DNA of 64,000 nucleotides from Moringa oleifera (Eukaryota; Streptophyta; Magnoliopsida; Brassicales; Moringaceae): positions 868,001 through 932,000 of the forward strand of contig JAJFZO010000882.1 of the NCBI GenBank assembly GCA_021397835.1. The letters are read 5' to 3'. The position numbers and the translations under genes are program-made. Of this stretch, positions 61,621 to 64,000 are shown in pieces (position 1 is the stretch's first letter; each line of letters begins with the position of its first letter). Below the pieces are notes generated by a model. That model was given only the letters and a program-made list of their open reading frames with translations. It searched no databases and was not told the DNA's origin.

Positions 61621-64000
61621 ATGCCAAGTTGGTTCACTGCAAGCAAGAGTCCTCTGATCAGTCCAATCAGAGCAGCTCGCTGTTATTACATCGCTCCGAC
61701 AAATTCCCGCTTGTTGTTCGTAAGTCCACGTGCCGTCATCATGAGCGGGTCATCCATGGCCACCAATTCGGTCCGTGTCGCCGCCGCACAGATGACCTCG
61801 GTCAACGACATCGCCACTAATCTCGCTACTTGTTCGCGTCTTATCAAAGTTCGGTGTCCTCCCGTCTTTCCATCATTTGATTTCTCATTACTGTTTGTTT
61901 TTGCTGAACGAGCTCCCAGGAATTTCGTGTTTCACTTGGCTGTTTTGGCACTGAATTTTGTCTTAAAAGTATTTTTGAGATTCTTGTTGGTGTTAATTCA
62001 ATGTATGATCAAGTAATATTTGGTTTAGCTGTTGCGATTAAAACAAGTGATATATCTAACGTATTTTGTTCTGTTATGTTGTTGATAACTATAAACTCAC
62101 ATATATGAATGATGTATATCAGATAAAGTTATACTTAAGAATGTGGAATTGCATAACTTGATAGAACATAATTCTGTTATTACAAGGTGTAAAATTGGTT
62201 ATTCCTGTTTTTGGGTGTCAGTATTTGATATAAAAACAGTTTTCAGTGCTTAAAATTTAACATTGTTGTGATTTATTACTTTAATACTGTCCAATCTATA
62301 AGATTTAAGGATTTGGGTTTCAATATTTGCATATATGAGTAGATTTTGACAGGTAGTTTTGGCTGATGAATCTAATTTGTACGTGTTGTTTATGAAAAGG
62401 AAGCAGCTTTGGCAGGGGCAAAGTTGCTTTGCTTGCCTGAGAGCTTCTCATTTGTAGGTGTCAAGGAAGGGGACAGTGTTAGAATAGCAGAACCTTTAGA
62501 TGGGCCGATAATGCAGCAATACTGCTCCCTAGCAAGGTGGAATTCTTCTTCATAATTGTTCATGTACTTTCCTTTTCTCCAGTTAAAACTATAACTATTC
62601 AATTTCTATAGAATGCTGTACTGCCTGCAGTGTGATATTGTTCATTCTCATTTATACACGTTTAACATTGTTTAGTCTTGTTGACTTACTTGCACACATG
62701 TTGCAGAGAGTCTGGGATTTGGTTGTCACTTGGAGGATTCCAAGAGAAAGTAGACAATACCCACTTGCATAATACGCATGTTGTGATTGATGATGCTGGC
62801 AACATTCGGAGTGTTTACCGGAAGATACACTTGTAAGATGCCTTTAGGCTTTAGTGAGATACATTAGTTTCAGTATTACCATCAAGCATTTTGTAAATAT
62901 AAGCAGCTCAGTAAGTTTTGTAACAGAATTTCCTCAAATGTTCTTCATGACTATAGGAATCTGCCTTTCTATTCGCATCCTTATCTTAGTTTGTAAATCT
63001 TAAGTAAATAGTTGCAGGATCTTATTGCTTTTAGTATATGATCACAGTTAATAGGAAATTATGCATTGATTTTTTTTTTTGTTTAATTCTTTTTGTTTCT
63101 TTCAGCTAGACTGATATGCTTTGATTAGTTGTTCGCTTTTGTATCCTCCTTTACATGCAGAAGAAGATGTTGCCATTTCTCTTCCGTCTAGATGTTACTC
63201 ATTTTAATTCAGTCTATCCAGTAAATAGAGTTATACCTAATTCTCCAACTTAAAACTTGTGGTGCTCCATTCTTGATAGCCCTTGGTTACCACATGTGCA
63301 GGAGGGGGGAATGATAAAAAAAGATATCTAACCTTCCTGTGTAAAGGAGGAGATTCAGCTGAAAATCATGTGAATTTGAAAAAGAAACAAGTCTATAGTT
63401 GGTTGAAAGTGTCATTTTCATTTCAATTCCTATTCCTCCCTCACTATTCTCTTGCTGATGGTGACATGCCTTTTGGCAGATCTCACTCTCTGTACTTGTC
63501 AATATATTTGCCATCCCCTTAGTAGTGGAAGTTATATTTCCTCTCACCTGTAAATCCAAGATTTTTTGGTGGAGAAAAGAGTGTATAATTTGATCGATGA
63601 TATTCCAAGTAAAGTTTCATTTGTAATATTTATGTTTCACTTTAGAGTTGATCCATATAATGCAAGTAATTCTGAATTTGTTCTGAATGGTTTCTGGTTA
63701 AGATTCTGGCTGCTTATGAGATAGTTGAAGATGACAATATTCACTATCTGCTGGCTTTGAGTAGGGAAAGGGTTGATCATGATCCTGGTGGTACTTATAA
63801 TTGGGTGATCGTAATGGCTGAAAGGGTGGTCAAAAACAATTGCAATGAAGGGTTAACCCTGGGTGATTCCAATAATAGGAAGACAAGTCGAAAAAATTTT
63901 TTGGAAAATATAATTGGAACCCTGCTCTACGCAGCCTCAGTGAAATCAAAGGAAAGAAAAAGTTATGCTATTTCATGATAAGTTAGAAAGAATTCACTGA
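61621..64000 (+). CDS. Nit1-type carbon-nitrogen hydrolase, N-terminal part (cut by window end)
   Basis: The nitrilase superfamily Nit1 branch hydrolyses deaminated glutathione, a metabolite-repair reaction. Exons seen: 61621-61848, 62400-62536, 62707-62832; the last stops mid-codon and the next exon lies beyond the window. The catalytic glutamate is E90 in LLCLPESFSF and the lysine is K161 in SVYRKIHL; the catalytic cysteine would be in a missing exon. The first about 50 residues look like an organelle-targeting peptide (Arg/Ser-rich, few acids), and a second in-frame ATG (MSGSSMATNSVRVAAAQM) would start the usual cytosolic form directly before the core strand VRVAAAQMTS. The choice between dGSH amidase and a close nitrilase-like relative rests on memory of the family. 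Confidence 0.85.
62833..64000 (+). other. Long partial intron of the Nit1-like gene
   Basis: No exon continuing the hydrolase (an FDVDVPGG-like start) was found before the window edge, so this intron is over 1.1 kb. No repeat was recognised. Confidence 0.55.

Noticed and set aside
63757..63978. A 73-codon plus-strand frame near the right edge
   Set aside because: It does not continue the Nit1-like hydrolase and resembles no family; probably intron sequence.
1..64000. CRISPR arrays, operons, prophages, tRNA or rRNA genes
   Set aside because: The spliced plant genes exclude a bacterial context, the tandem repeats lack spacer structure, and no tRNA or rRNA sequence was recognised by eye.

Overview
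The window is plant nuclear DNA, most likely from an angiosperm eudicot. All genes are split by GT-AG introns, the spacers and introns are very AT-rich, and the proteins are plant-specific (a clock pseudo-response regulator, an RLCK-VII kinase, a lambda-class glutathione transferase, a clade-D-type PP2C). The species cannot be fixed from the sequence alone. Exon models were built by hand from reading frame, splice sites and recalled family conservation. For the six complete genes the exon lengths sum to a whole number of codons.

Layout from left to right. 1-6472 is transposon debris (LINE relic, Tourist/Harbinger-like MITE, possible LTR and hAT-like relics). 6473-8543 (+) is the C-terminal part of a PRR7-type clock regulator with a CCT domain; its receiver domain is not in the window. 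8544-10525 is a convergent spacer with three local tandem duplications. 10526-13643 (-) is Elongator subunit ELP6. 13644-17644 is an AT-rich divergent spacer. 17645-22323 (+) is a PBL7/CDL1-like receptor-like cytoplasmic kinase. 23174-40037 (-) is an 18-exon TBC Rab-GAP whose introns hold a nearly full-length dead LINE and a LINE 3' fragment. 40038-44755 is a second AT-rich divergent spacer. 44756-48008 (+) is phosphatidylglycerophosphate synthase. 49123-53730 (-) is a lambda glutathione transferase with a 1.5-kb foldback element in an intron. 55741-59106 (-) is a PP2C with a spliced 5' leader carrying small uORFs. 61621 to the right edge (+) is the first part of a Nit1-type carbon-nitrogen hydrolase cut off by the window end.

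The genes do not form a pathway or cluster; this is ordinary euchromatic gene order with alternating convergent and divergent pairs. Shared themes are organelle-targeting extensions (PGP synthase, GST lambda, Nit1-like) and signalling (PBL kinase, PP2C, PRR). I found no evidence of a new multi-gene system. The most unusual items are the large foldback element inside the GST intron, the missing receiver half of PRR7, a recurrent LINE family always in the same orientation, a G-quadruplex-capable repeat in an ELP6 intron, and overlapping mini-uORFs in the PP2C leader.
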